A DNA stretch of 64,000 nucleotides from Conchiformibius kuhniae DSM 17694 (lineage in GTDB: Bacteria > Pseudomonadota > Gammaproteobacteria > Burkholderiales > Neisseriaceae). Positions within the stretch are counted from its first letter, which is position 1. Every line of letters starts with the position of its first letter. The notes under the pieces are model-generated. The model was not told where the DNA came from, ran no database searches, and worked only from the letters and a program-made list of their open reading frames with translations. Position numbers and translations under genes: made by a program. Positions 7,617 to 15,511 of the stretch are shown piece by piece. The stretch is from assembly GCF_000428785.1 (NCBI RefSeq), contig NZ_AUAP01000001.1, forward strand, positions 1 to 64,000. Reading direction: 5' to 3'.

Positions 7617-10600
7617 TTAAGCCCTTACCGTTTGATAAATTACGCCATTGGGACGGCATTCGTTGGCAATTCCCTGTTTTACCAAAGATTCAATCAATTT
7701 GGGGATTGCCGCTTCCACGCCTTTGCGGGCTTGGGTTTCGGTGTCGCCGTCTCCGCCGTGCACATGGACGGTTACGGCAATCTGTACGCCCGCCGCCGCA
7801 GACTGCCGCCTGAACAGGGCAGGGGAGGGCGGCACGCCCACCGCACCGCCGCCCGCATAACCTTTGGCGCGGTGCAGCAGCCCTTCAATCGCGGCTACGC
7901 CGCCGAGCTGTCGGACGTTTTCTTGGCTTAAGACGTATTCGCCTTTGTGGACAATGCCGGCGGGTTCGTATTTGCCGCCGTCTCCCGTGTAGCCGCCGCG
8001 TGAATAGCCGCCCGACATCGCACGGCCCAATGCACCGACCCAGCCGCCTTGTCCCGCCATAGACTGCCCCGCGTATTTCATGGCGTTAAACACCGCCATT
8101 TTCACGGTCATTTTGCTGATGTCCTGCAAAACGGACTGTGCAAAACTGCGAAAATCCGTTTTGCCGGTGGCGACAAAATCCGCCAGTGCATCAGACATTC
8201 TGCCCGCGCTGTCGGCCACCAAACCCGTTACCTGTTCGCGCATCGTGCCGAAACGCGCCATATATTGCGACACGCCGTCATTGATGCCGCCCAGCCAATC
8301 TTTGTCATAGACGGCCTGTTTTTCAGCCAGCACGCGGCGGGCTTGTTCGGCGGCATCTTTTTGCTGGCGCAAACCGTCCACATACTCGGCAGACGCGCCC
8401 GCCGCGATGGCCTGCATGATGTGCATATCGTATTCGCGGGCAAGGGTGAGTTTGGCGATTTCGTCTTTGGTTTTGCCTGCCAACGACAATTCAAACAGTT
8501 TTTGATTAAAGCTGTTTTGCGTTTGCTGTGCCAGTTTGTCAATCAGTTCCGATGCCTGCTTGTCGGCTTCAAACTGTTTTTGGCGGGCATCAATCTGCTG
8601 TTGCAAAGTGAGCAGTTGCGCTTTGGCTTCGGGCAGCAGGTGTTTCAGGCTGCCTGATTCCAATTCGTACTGCAGACGTTCCGCTTCGGTGGTTTTGCCG
8701 ACCAAATCCAGCTTTTTCTGCTGGGTTGCCAAATGTTCTTGCGCCAACGCGGTGAGTTTGGCTTGGGTGGCTTCTTGGTCGGCGGCGCGGGCTTTCGCCA
8801 GCTCGCCTTGCTGCTGCTCCGCCGTCCAAGTGCCGTATTCGCGGCGGCTGCGTAAAGCCAGCTCGTTTTCAATACTGCCAAACGGATTTTTCGCCCGCAA
8901 TTCGCTTTCCAGCTTCAGGCGGCGCAGCTTGTCGGCAAAGGTTTCGGTGTATTGCTCGTAATCGGATTTTTTCGGCGCAGCCAAATCCTTATACAAGCCC
9001 ATGCTGGCAAAGGCTTTCGCCTGCCCGTCCGCGCCGCGTGCGAAACGCGCCGCAGACAGCGCGTTTTGCGATTGAAAATGCCAATGGTCGCCGGTGGAAA
9101 CCGTGCCGTTTTTATTGCGCTGCCCCGATTTTTCAAATTTAATGCGGAAATCTTTGCCGTCCGCAAAACCCAATTCTTGCAAATAGGCTTTGATTTGCTT
9201 CGGCACGGCGGCGCGTTGCGCGGCAGACAGGTGCGCGGCGGGCGTGGCATCAAACGCCAAACCCTGATTGTGTTTGCTGGCTTTGCCGATATGGTAACGG
9301 TCATTGATTGCGCCAAAGCGTATCATATTGTTGCCAAGCAGCTTTTGAAAAGCGTGCGCCATCGCGTAAGTGCCGCCGTGCGCTTTGCCGCCCGCTTCCG
9401 CCCCCGCTTTCAGGCGCAGCCCTGCGGCGGTAGTCGGAAAGGCAAAACGGCTGCCGCGCGTTTCGCGGAAGGCGGATTTTTTGGCGCGTTCTTGCGCTTC
9501 GGCAAGGCGGGCTTGAATATCCGCTTTTTGGATTTTGGCATCGGCTTCGGCTTGGGCAATGGCTTGTTTATTACCTGTGGCACGAACTTTTGCCAAGTTT
9601 TCATCTACAACAGATAATTCTTTGCGTAGTTTCTGCACCGTAGGCAAGGCAGCTTCTGCGCCGCGCCGCAATGCGTCCATAGCGGTTACACCGTCTTTTT
9701 CGGCTTGCGCTTTTTGCTGCTTGCGCTCCGCCGCAAAGTCCGCCCGCTCTTTCTGCCGCGCCGTTTCCGCACGCTGCTGATACAGGCGGCTTAAAATATT
9801 CGGGTTCGGGAAAGGACGGTTTTCTTCCAGCTTGATTTCGTGTTCCAGCAGCGCAAGCTGTTTTTCCAAAGTCGGCTCCGCACCGATGGATTTCATTTCC
9901 TGCCAAACCCATGATGCCGTATCGCCGATTTTTTTCCACGCGCTTTCAATCAGCCCCAAATTTTCGGTAACTTTCCGCGCCATATCCGCCGATTCATCGG
10001 CGTATTTTTGCTGGATAAGGCGCACGGCTTCCTGCTCGCGCCCCTGTTCTTTCAGTGCGGCGGCTTGGGCGTACACTTCGGCGGTCATGGATTTGTATTT
10101 GCCCGACAATTCCACCACCGCTTTCACGGGGTCATCGCCGATTTTTTTGTATTCGCCCACCAAATCCGCCACGCTGCGCCCCGTGGCTTCCGACATCAGC
10201 GTAACCGATTCGCCGAAACGGGTGTAATCTTCGGCGGCAATATTGCCGATTTTGCTAAATTCCAGCGCGGCTTCGCGGGCTTGCGCCCAGTTGCCGGTGC
10301 TGCGGCCGACACTTTCGGCCATTTGTTGTAAACGTCCGGAAGTGATGCCTGCGGTATCGCCCGCCAAAGTCAGGGCGTTTTGGTATGCGCGGCTTTCTTT
10401 GCCGCCCTGATACATGGCATAAGCCAAGCCACCGACTGCCGCCGCGCCGCCGCCCACTGCCAGCTTGAACGGGCTGATGGTGGAAGCGATGCCGCGAAAC
10501 ATATTTTTAAATCCGCCGAAGCTGTCGCGCAACTGTCCGCCCTGTTGCAGCAAGATTAAAAACGGATTTTGCCCGCCCGCAAGCTGGGTAACAATATCCG

Positions 10601-11012
10601 TCATCTGCATGGGGACGGTACGCAGCGCGGCGTTGTACTGCCCGATGCTGATGGTGTTTTGATGGGTGAGTTTGCGGGCGCGGTCAAGCTGTTGCAGCAT
10701 CGGCTCAAACCGTGCCGCGTTCAGCCCACGCTGTCGTGCCAAACTTTCGTAATATTGGCGGCTGCCGCGCTCGCCCGCTTCCAACAGGGCGATTTGCCGT
10801 TGCAAAGTCCGCTCAATGCTGCGGGCGGCGCGTTCCTGCGATTGGGCGTTGCGGGCGGCGGCTTCGCCGGTGCGGTTCAGGCTGCCTGCGGCGCGGTTAC
10901 CCGTTTGTTCGGCGGTTTGCCCGAAATGTTGCAGGCTGCGCTCGCCTTGCTGCAAACCTTGCTGCAAGCCGCCCACGTCCGCGCCGATGCGGACAATACT
11001 TTCATTTGCCAT
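7617..11012 (-). CDS. Tape-measure protein with embedded M15-type peptidase motif
   Basis: This 1,131-residue tape measure (lambda gpH class) sets tail length and helps DNA cross the envelope. It has extensive Gln/Ala/Lys coiled coil at both ends and hydrophobic stretches near residues 170-210. Residues about 560-650 contain SKHNQGLAFDA and GDHWHFQ, which match the zinc-binding H-x6-D...H-x-H pattern of D-Ala-D-Ala carboxypeptidase-like M15 enzymes. That suggests a built-in peptidoglycan hydrolase. The C-terminus (from about 1080) is the small globular end often processed in gpH. The start overlaps the upstream chaperone gene by 11 nt. Confidence 0.88.
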   Translation of the reverse strand: MANESIVRIGADVGGLQQGLQQGERSLQHFGQTAEQTGNRAAGSLNRTGEAAARNAQSQERAARSIERTLQRQIALLEAGERGSRQYYESLARQRGLNAARFEPMLQQLDRARKLTHQNTISIGQYNAALRTVPMQMTDIVTQLAGGQNPFLILLQQGGQLRDSFGGFKNMFRGIASTISPFKLAVGGGAAAVGGLAYAMYQGGKESRAYQNALTLAGDTAGITSGRLQQMAESVGRSTGNWAQAREAALEFSKIGNIAAEDYTRFGESVTLMSEATGRSVADLVGEYKKIGDDPVKAVVELSGKYKSMTAEVYAQAAALKEQGREQEAVRLIQQKYADESADMARKVTENLGLIESAWKKIGDTASWVWQEMKSIGAEPTLEKQLALLEHEIKLEENRPFPNPNILSRLYQQRAETARQKERADFAAERKQQKAQAEKDGVTAMDALRRGAEAALPTVQKLRKELSVVDENLAKVRATGNKQAIAQAEADAKIQKADIQARLAEAQERAKKSAFRETRGSRFAFPTTAAGLRLKAGAEAGGKAHGGTYAMAHAFQKLLGNNMIRFGAINDRYHIGKASKHNQGLAFDATPAAHLSAAQRAAVPKQIKAYLQELGFADGKDFRIKFEKSGQRNKNGTVSTGDHWHFQSQNALSAARFARGADGQAKAFASMGLYKDLAAPKKSDYEQYTETFADKLRRLKLESELRAKNPFGSIENELALRSRREYGTWTAEQQQGELAKARAADQEATQAKLTALAQEHLATQQKKLDLVGKTTEAERLQYELESGSLKHLLPEAKAQLLTLQQQIDARQKQFEADKQASELIDKLAQQTQNSFNQKLFELSLAGKTKDEIAKLTLAREYDMHIMQAIAAGASAEYVDGLRQQKDAAEQARRVLAEKQAVYDKDWLGGINDGVSQYMARFGTMREQVTGLVADSAGRMSDALADFVATGKTDFRSFAQSVLQDISKMTVKMAVFNAMKYAGQSMAGQGGWVGALGRAMSGGYSRGGYTGDGGKYEPAGIVHKGEYVLSQENVRQLGGVAAIEGLLHRAKGYAGGGAVGVPPSPALFRRQSAAAGVQIAVTVHVHGGDGDTETQARKGVEAAIPKLIESLVKQGIANECRPNGVIYQTVRA

Positions 11013-11307
11013 TATTACGCTCCCAAATCACATTTAATGCCGCCGCTTCCATGATTTGGATATTTTCCAAAAACTCCGCCCATTGGTCGGGTGGGATTTG
11101 GCGGATTTCCAGCAGGGTTTTGACGGCGGTGTAATCCAAACCGATGATGCCGCCCATGCCGATGCGCCATTGCGTTTCGCAGTCGATAAACAGCATTACG
11201 GCTTCCCAATGTTCCGCCCATATTTCACAAACAGACTGTTCGGAAAAATCGGCTTCACTCAAACCAAACGCCGCCAGATGGTCAGCGTCGGCGGCAGGTT
11301 CGTACAA
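11002..11307 (-). CDS. Tail assembly chaperone 'T' extension (DUF1799-like), read by -1 frameshift
   Basis: This frame encodes a DUF1799-type segment (101 codons from a TTG at 11307) but has no ATG and no ribosome-binding site. It is in the -1 frame relative to the upstream G-like gene, whose last codons CAA-AAA-AAC-TAA contain a slippery A-AAA-AAC. Slipping joins the frames as ...AAQK-K-LTAAARALYEPAAD..., giving a fusion of about 210 residues from 11642 to 11002. This is the lambda gpG/gpGT arrangement, in which the fusion recruits the tape measure during tail assembly. Confidence 0.8.
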   Translation of the reverse strand: MYEPAADADHLAAFGLSEADFSEQSVCEIWAEHWEAVMLFIDCETQWRIGMGGIIGLDYTAVKTLLEIRQIPPDQWAEFLENIQIMEAAALNVIWERNNGK

Positions 11308-11324
11308 GGCGCGGGCTGCGGCGG

Positions 11325-11642
11325 TTAGTTTTTTTGCGCGGCTTTGGTGTGTTCGCGCAGATAGGCGTGGATTATCAATTCCGCCGAGCCGATATAGTTT
11401 TCTGCCAACAGTTCAAGGTTTTGGTCGTTAAACGGCACGTCCAAATCCCAGCCGGTTACAATATCGGACAAAATGGCGGCATCGCTGCCGTATTCGGGCA
11501 TTTTTTCGGTAAATTCATTCAATTCCTTGCGGGTACGCGCTTTGCAGGTCAAAACCACCGTTTCGGCTTCCGTCTGCCCCGGCACGGGAATATCCACAGG
11601 CACTTTAAAGGTGGGATTGGGTTGCAATTTCAATTTTGCCAT
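11325..11642 (-). CDS. Phage tail assembly chaperone (gpG-like)
   Basis: This 105-residue protein of the phage tail-assembly-chaperone families starts MAKLKLQPNPTFKVPV and lies between the major tail protein and the tape measure. The short product coats the tape measure before tube polymerisation. Its stop is immediately after the A7 slippery run, so a fraction of ribosomes should continue into the T frame. The acidic C-terminal helix is typical of the family. Confidence 0.82.
   Translation of the reverse strand: MAKLKLQPNPTFKVPVDIPVPGQTEAETVVLTCKARTRKELNEFTEKMPEYGSDAAILSDIVTGWDLDVPFNDQNLELLAENYIGSAELIIHAYLREHTKAAQKN
11328..11334 (-). other. Programmed -1 ribosomal frameshift site (A AAA AAC)
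   Basis: On the minus strand the heptamer A-AAA-AAC sits in the correct zero-frame phase directly before the TAA at 11325-11327. It is a classic X-XXY-YYZ slippery site. After slipping, the frame is open for the whole T extension. Confidence 0.8.
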
Positions 11643-11673
11643 GATGTTTTCCCTTTAAAAAAACGTAAAAGAT

Positions 11674-11703
11674 TTCAGGCAGCCTGAAAACGGGCTGCCT
11701 GAA
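11674..11703 (-). terminator. Paired DNA-uptake-sequence hairpin between tail genes
   Basis: Two inverted uptake sequences form an 8-9-bp stem (AGGCAGCC/GGCTGCCT) with an 8-nt loop. Such pairs often act as terminators or attenuators in Neisseriaceae. Here it could lower transcription between the abundant major tail protein and the chaperone gene. Confidence 0.5.
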
Positions 11704-11709
11704 ACGGGT

Positions 11710-12351
11710 TTAATAACGGGTCGGCTCGCCGTTTAGGGCATAAGCAAACGATACCGTCATCAACTGCCCTTTTTCCAAGCTCGGCACTTCGTCCAGCGAA
11801 GCATAGCCGTTGTACAATACTTGCGAGCCGCCGACCAAATCAATCCGCATCGGAGTCGGCTCACCCGATTCGCCGGCGGCTTTAGCGGCTTTATACCCTG
11901 CCAGAGACGGGTCATCGCCAATCGTAAAAGTAATGCTGCGTGCGGAGCGCGTGGTCGGCATCTGCCGTTCAAACTTTTCTTCAAGGTACGAAAACTGCCC
12001 GTATTGCTGTTCGCCGCCCTGCATCTGCACATTGGCGATTTGGCGGATTTGCGTCCAAGTATTGATTTTGCGGTAACGACCAATGCCCGCACCCGCAGGA
12101 TAACGTTTGGTATCGGTGGTATTGATGCCGTCCAAACGGAAACTGTTGGCATCGGCAGACGTTACCTTAAATACACGCCCGTCCAATTCACCCCAGCCTG
12201 ATTCCAGCACGATAAAATCACCGTTAGCCAAACCGTGTGCATTACTGGTTGCTACCGCCGGATTGGCATTGGTCAGAGCAGTAATGCTTTTTGCCGCCGC
12301 CAGTGCCGATGCAATATGAACGGTTGCGCCGTCCGGAAATTTGGAAGCCAT
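11710..12351 (-). CDS. Major tail tube protein (gpV-like)
   Basis: This 213-residue protein starts at MASKFPDG; the ATG at 12351 has AAAGAAAGG upstream, and the longer open frame to 12522 has no ribosome-binding site. The sequence is beta-rich with a C-terminal motif (LMTVSFAYALNGEPTRY) common in siphovirus tube subunits. It polymerises as hexameric rings around the tape measure. Position after U and before G/GT supports the call. Confidence 0.85.
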   Translation of the reverse strand: MASKFPDGATVHIASALAAAKSITALTNANPAVATSNAHGLANGDFIVLESGWGELDGRVFKVTSADANSFRLDGINTTDTKRYPAGAGIGRYRKINTWTQIRQIANVQMQGGEQQYGQFSYLEEKFERQMPTTRSARSITFTIGDDPSLAGYKAAKAAGESGEPTPMRIDLVGGSQVLYNGYASLDEVPSLEKGQLMTVSFAYALNGEPTRY

Positions 12352-12395
12352 AACAAGCCTTTCTTGTTTAAAAAATCCATAAAAAAGCAGCCCGT

Positions 12396-12563
12396 TCAGG
12401 CTGCCTGAAAAACCATTTGCCGCATTTTGCGGTAATTGGCGGTTTCGGTTTCGGCCCAGTGCAAAGCCCGCCAATCGCGCTTCTCCCACAACGTCCAATA
12501 ATGGGCGTTCCAACGGCAGCACTGGTCTATGTAAAACAGGCTTTCGTTATCCAAATCAAACAT
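12396..12563 (-). CDS. Small hypothetical phage protein (55 aa)
   Basis: A 55-codon frame starts at an ATG that overlaps the end of the U-like gene (stop 12556-12558). It ends inside an uptake sequence, so its last residues are encoded by AGGCTGCCTGAA's complement. It is rich in Trp, Tyr and Cys. Family unknown. Tight overlap with the upstream gene and lack of an alternative role for the gap support a real gene. Confidence 0.5.
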   Translation of the reverse strand: MFDLDNESLFYIDQCCRWNAHYWTLWEKRDWRALHWAETETANYRKMRQMVFQAA

Positions 12564-12906
12564 CTGTCTGCTCCAAAACGATAAAATCCTGCATCATGCC
12601 GCGCCAACCTGTGCCGTCATCAAACGCCGACACCGCCGCGCCCGCCGCCGATACTTCGGGCAGGGCGTACAAGGCAGTTTCAATTTGTTGCGACAGCTCC
12701 ACCGCCGCCAAACGTTCCGCCGCCCACGCGCTGATTTGGACGCGCACTTCGGCGGCGGCATCACCACCCAAATAAGGCCGTCCCGCACCGCCGACACGCG
12801 CCAGCAGCACAAACGGCGGCTTGGCTTCTTCGGGCGCAAAGTCGTGATAAACTTTGGCATCGGCGCGGGCGGCTTTGACGGCGGCAATCAATTTTCGTTC
12901 AAGCAT
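12556..12906 (-). CDS. Tail terminator / completion protein (gpU / DUF3168-like)
   Basis: This 116-residue protein has the DUF3168/minor-tail-U layout: an N-terminal helix, then alternating strands including VRVQISAWA. The family caps the growing tail tube as a hexameric terminator. It overlaps the gp10-like gene by 8 nt and is followed by the small 55-residue gene and the tube protein. Confidence 0.75.
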   Translation of the reverse strand: MLERKLIAAVKAARADAKVYHDFAPEEAKPPFVLLARVGGAGRPYLGGDAAAEVRVQISAWAAERLAAVELSQQIETALYALPEVSAAGAAVSAFDDGTGWRGMMQDFIVLEQTDV

Positions 12907-13366
12907 TTTGCACCGCCCGCATCACCGTTTCCAACATCAATGCCTGCGCTTCGTCTTTTTTGGCATCAAAAGCAGGGCGGACAAAAGGCGCGGCAGGCTG
13001 CCGCACCGTGCCGTATTCCACCATGTGCGCGTATGGCACATAGCCGATGGCGGACGAGCGTTTGCGCCACGAAATCTGATAAACCTCTTTTTCGCCTTTG
13101 ATTTGCAATTCGTCAAGGTGTTTGAGGTAGATGGACTTTTTCAGGCTGCCGGGCCGGAACAGGTATTTTGCCCCCGCTTGGTCGTCTTTGTGGCGGCGGC
13201 TGTAAAACCAGTGCGCTTTTTTGCTTTGCGGAGCGCGGCGGTGGGCTTCATCAAAAACCAGTTTCGCGCCTTTAAATGCCGCTTCGCGCACGCTGTTTTC
13301 GGCACGCTCGCCCATGCCGCGCAACTGCGCCAGCGCGGGCGACAAATCCACTTTCATGTTAATCAT
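12899..13366 (-). CDS. HK97 gp10-like head-tail / tail completion protein (gpZ class)
   Basis: This 155-residue protein resembles the HK97 gp10 family (gpZ analogues). It has an N-terminal helical stretch after KVDLSPALAQLRGM and a conserved HMVEYGTVRQPAAPFVRPAF segment near the C-terminus. Its role is in completing tails or joining them to heads. The ATG at 13366 is preceded by AAAAGGAACTTTG. Its 134-nt leader is homologous to the leader of chromosomal secD, which is very unusual. Confidence 0.82.
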   Translation of the reverse strand: MINMKVDLSPALAQLRGMGERAENSVREAAFKGAKLVFDEAHRRAPQSKKAHWFYSRRHKDDQAGAKYLFRPGSLKKSIYLKHLDELQIKGEKEVYQISWRKRSSAIGYVPYAHMVEYGTVRQPAAPFVRPAFDAKKDEAQALMLETVMRAVQNA

Positions 13367-13500
13367 CAAAGTTCCTTTTGGTTTAAAATCTCGCCGTTTG
13401 AGGTGGTAAAATAAGCTTTTATTCGGATGGAGCGTAACTCCATCCGGAATCAGGGCAACACATAGAACTGTGCTTTATGTGTACCCCTGTGAGTTGAAAC
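13367..13500 (-). promoter_or_regulatory. Structured 5' leader shared with secD (phage copy)
   Basis: Read on the minus strand, the segment from GTTTCAAC (13500) to the GGAACTTTG before the ATG aligns end to end with 42159-42025 upstream of secD. A 9-bp hairpin CGGATGGAG/CTCCATCCG (13424-13446, loop CGTAA) replaces CGGGCGGG/CCCGTCCG in the other copy. These are paired changes that keep the stem. The shared block includes the ribosome-binding site. It may be a regulatory RNA leader or a mobile element that ends at the start codon. Confidence 0.5.
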
Positions 13501-13515
13501 AGGCTAATCATGGCA

Positions 13516-13845
13516 TCACTCCGTTTTTTCGCACAATAATTCGGTGTATTCGCGTTTTAAATAATCGGGCTGCACGGTCAAAATATTGTAAACCGCACCG
13601 CGATAATGCACGCGCATACTGTGGTTGATGCGCTCGGTAAAGCGCACGCGCACGGTGATATGCGGCGATTCGGACAGCTTGCCCGCCTGTATGCTTTCCA
13701 CGCCGCCGGTTTGCCGGACATGGTGGATGCTCGCCCACAGGCGAAAAAAAACCGCCCAATTTCGGACGGTGGCACCGGCGGCATCTTCGCTTTCGGTTTG
13801 GTGGCGGATTTCAATCCGGCAAGTCAGGTTTCCGGCGTGTAGCAT
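13516..13845 (-). CDS. Head-tail adaptor / head closure protein (gpFII class)
   Basis: This 109-residue protein of the phage head-tail joining families has a beta-barrel pattern (RIEIRHQTESEDAAG..., W..FFRLWASI, later YRGAVYNIL). It would close the filled head. The ATG at 13845 has GGAG upstream; nine extra in-frame codons before it have no ribosome-binding site. It is separated from the upstream connector gene by about 3.1 kb of cargo, an unusual split of the connector set. Confidence 0.77.
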   Translation of the reverse strand: MLHAGNLTCRIEIRHQTESEDAAGATVRNWAVFFRLWASIHHVRQTGGVESIQAGKLSESPHITVRVRFTERINHSMRVHYRGAVYNILTVQPDYLKREYTELLCEKTE

Positions 13846-13906
13846 GGCACACTCCCACACCCCGCAGGGCAAACCGTGCGGAGTGCTTAACTATTTAATC
13901 AAATAT

Positions 13907-15109
13907 TTAATGCTTCAAAGTTTCCGAAGCCGCTTCCATCAGCATGGTGGACAAGCCGTTTAAAATCTTGCCCGCTTCCGCCACTTGCGCCATTTCCTTT
14001 TTGCTCAAACGGTCGCTGTCGTAATTGATGTAGGTCAAATGGTCAAACGTGCCGCGCAGCAAAGCCATATCCTGCAAAGCAAATGCCACATCGCCGTCAT
14101 TCGGTGTTCTTGCACCGTAATTAAACAAAACCTGTCCGATGCTGCCGTCCGAAATCAGCAGTCTCGGCAATGCTTCCGCTTCTTTCGGCTGCAAGGACAA
14201 ATCCAGCAATTTAAAATCATTGCCCAATACCTGTTTCATGGCAGTTACCAATTTTTCCAACTGTGCATAGCTTGCGCTTTCCAAACTGACGGGGTAGTTC
14301 AAATAGGCATTTTGGCGGTTGTGGAAAAATTTTTCACCCAGCCAGCTTTCCAGTTGGTAGTCGTTCCAGTTTTCAAAATCCCGTTTGTAGGCGCATTGAC
14401 GTTTGAAAATATTGAGCAAATCATCGCGGCGGACACCAAAATCCACCGTAGGCAGCTTGTCCAGTTCTTCATGCAGCCACTCCGCCGCACGCAAAAAAAA
14501 CCATTTGGACTGATTGAAAAAAGATTCATTGACGCGCCCTTTTTTCTCAATCAGTTGCTGCTCAATTTGACGTTGCGACACGCCCTTGTGTTTTGCCAGT
14601 TTCCCCACCAGTTTGTATACATACGCGGCTAAAGGTGCGGGCAATTCAGTCTGTTCTTCTACGGTCAGGGCATAGGGATTGGCGGGCGGCAGGGCGGAAG
14701 CTTGCGGTGCGGCGGATTGCTTGCTGTTTAAAAAGGTTTGGATAACCTGAATGGAAAAGGCGGGGCTAATCCACATGCCATAATGCACCACCAGTTCTTT
14801 GCAAACGAATGTACCGCGATTTTTGCCGCCATTTACAGTTTTGATGATGCGTTCACGCAGACTTTCTTCATCATCTAAAACAATTTGCTTTGCTTCTTTG
14901 CTAATTCCTTGTTTCTGTTCCACTTCTCGTTTTTGAGACTTGGTCATTTCATCAATAAAATCAATGGTTTTTTGACTTCTTAACCAATTAAGCGGTTTAT
15001 TCTTGGAAGCGTTTCCACTTGCCTTATGCAGGTCAGCCAGCGAATACAAGCCGTTTACTTCACGAATTTGGGTGTTGGCAATGCAGATTGCAGAAATTTG
15101 AGTGTTCAT
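13907..15109 (-). CDS. KilA-N domain antirepressor-type protein
   Basis: This 400-residue protein has a KilA-N domain at residues about 12-130 (REVNGLYSLADLHKASG, then LNWLRSQKTIDFI, and GTFVCKELVVHYGMWIS), a DNA-binding fold of phage antirepressors. The C-terminal 270 residues are unrecognised and mostly helical. It lies inside the head-tail operon but has its own promoter and a C4-like leader whose sequence is complementary to this gene's start codon. It is therefore probably held off at the RNA level, as Ant is in phage P1. Confidence 0.77.
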   Translation of the reverse strand: MNTQISAICIANTQIREVNGLYSLADLHKASGNASKNKPLNWLRSQKTIDFIDEMTKSQKREVEQKQGISKEAKQIVLDDEESLRERIIKTVNGGKNRGTFVCKELVVHYGMWISPAFSIQVIQTFLNSKQSAAPQASALPPANPYALTVEEQTELPAPLAAYVYKLVGKLAKHKGVSQRQIEQQLIEKKGRVNESFFNQSKWFFLRAAEWLHEELDKLPTVDFGVRRDDLLNIFKRQCAYKRDFENWNDYQLESWLGEKFFHNRQNAYLNYPVSLESASYAQLEKLVTAMKQVLGNDFKLLDLSLQPKEAEALPRLLISDGSIGQVLFNYGARTPNDGDVAFALQDMALLRGTFDHLTYINYDSDRLSKKEMAQVAEAGKILNGLSTMLMEAASETLKH

Positions 15110-15164
15110 TTTAAGTTACTTTCTTTGGATTAGTTGAAAATCCCGACCTAACACCAAATAGGGC

Positions 15165-15335
15165 GGGCAAACTGGCGGATTGGCGTACCGCTCCAAAGTA
15201 ACGGCGTATCTTGCGATACTCCGCCAGCTTCCCCATAACAGGTAACTTAAAATGCAACAAAAGAACCGCACGCGGCGGCTTTGAAGCCTTTGGATAAAAC
15301 GGAACGCCAATTCCGCACGGCTGATTGGAGCCGTA
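15165..15335 (-). ncRNA. C4-like antisense RNA upstream of the KilA-N gene
   Basis: The leader folds into an 8-bp stem CTGGCGGA/TCCGCCAG (15220-15227 with 15172-15179) enclosing a GTATC-GCAA-GATAC tetraloop hairpin (15206-15219) and a second arm. Just 5' of it, CATTTTAAGTTAC (15254-15242) is perfectly complementary to GTAACTTAAAATG (15119-15107), which includes the KilA-N start codon. This is the logic of phage P1/P7 C4 RNA. A frame through this region to 15436 is not considered a gene. Confidence 0.55.
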
Positions 15336-15340
15336 TCGGA

Positions 15341-15369
15341 ATGGTAGCGATGCTTTGCTTTGGTGTCAA
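15341..15369 (-). promoter_or_regulatory. Promoter of the C4-like RNA / KilA-N transcript
   Basis: A consensus TTGACA (15369-15364) and TACCAT (15346-15341) are spaced by 17 bp on the minus strand. The predicted start is near 15335. The promoter lies downstream of a terminator for the preceding gene, so this is an independent transcription unit. Confidence 0.65.
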
Positions 15370-15468
15370 TCAAAAAAGTTAAATTGTTGATTTTATTCCA
15401 GAGAACAAATCTGAGCACTGAAATAAAATCAAGCACTTAACAAAAAAGCAAGCCTTTCAGCCTACCAT

Positions 15469-15498
15469 GAAAAAACCGCCTTGCTTGCGCTTGGCGGT
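15469..15498 (-). terminator. Intrinsic terminator of the secreted-protein gene
   Basis: ACCGCC/GGCGGT (15475-15480 and 15493-15498) form a stem followed by a run of T on the minus strand. It lies 14 bp past the stop of the 15512-16297 gene and isolates it from the C4/KilA-N unit. Confidence 0.7.
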
Positions 15499-15511
15499 CA
15501 ATAGTCAAAAA

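Noticed and set aside
13417..13500. GTTTCAAC...-type segment as a CRISPR repeat
   Set aside because: Only two dispersed copies exist in the window with no spacer array; the homology extends to start codons instead.
15116..15436. 106-codon minus-strand frame upstream of the KilA-N gene
   Set aside because: It crosses a consensus promoter and the structured C4-like leader and lacks a ribosome-binding site; explained better as RNA.
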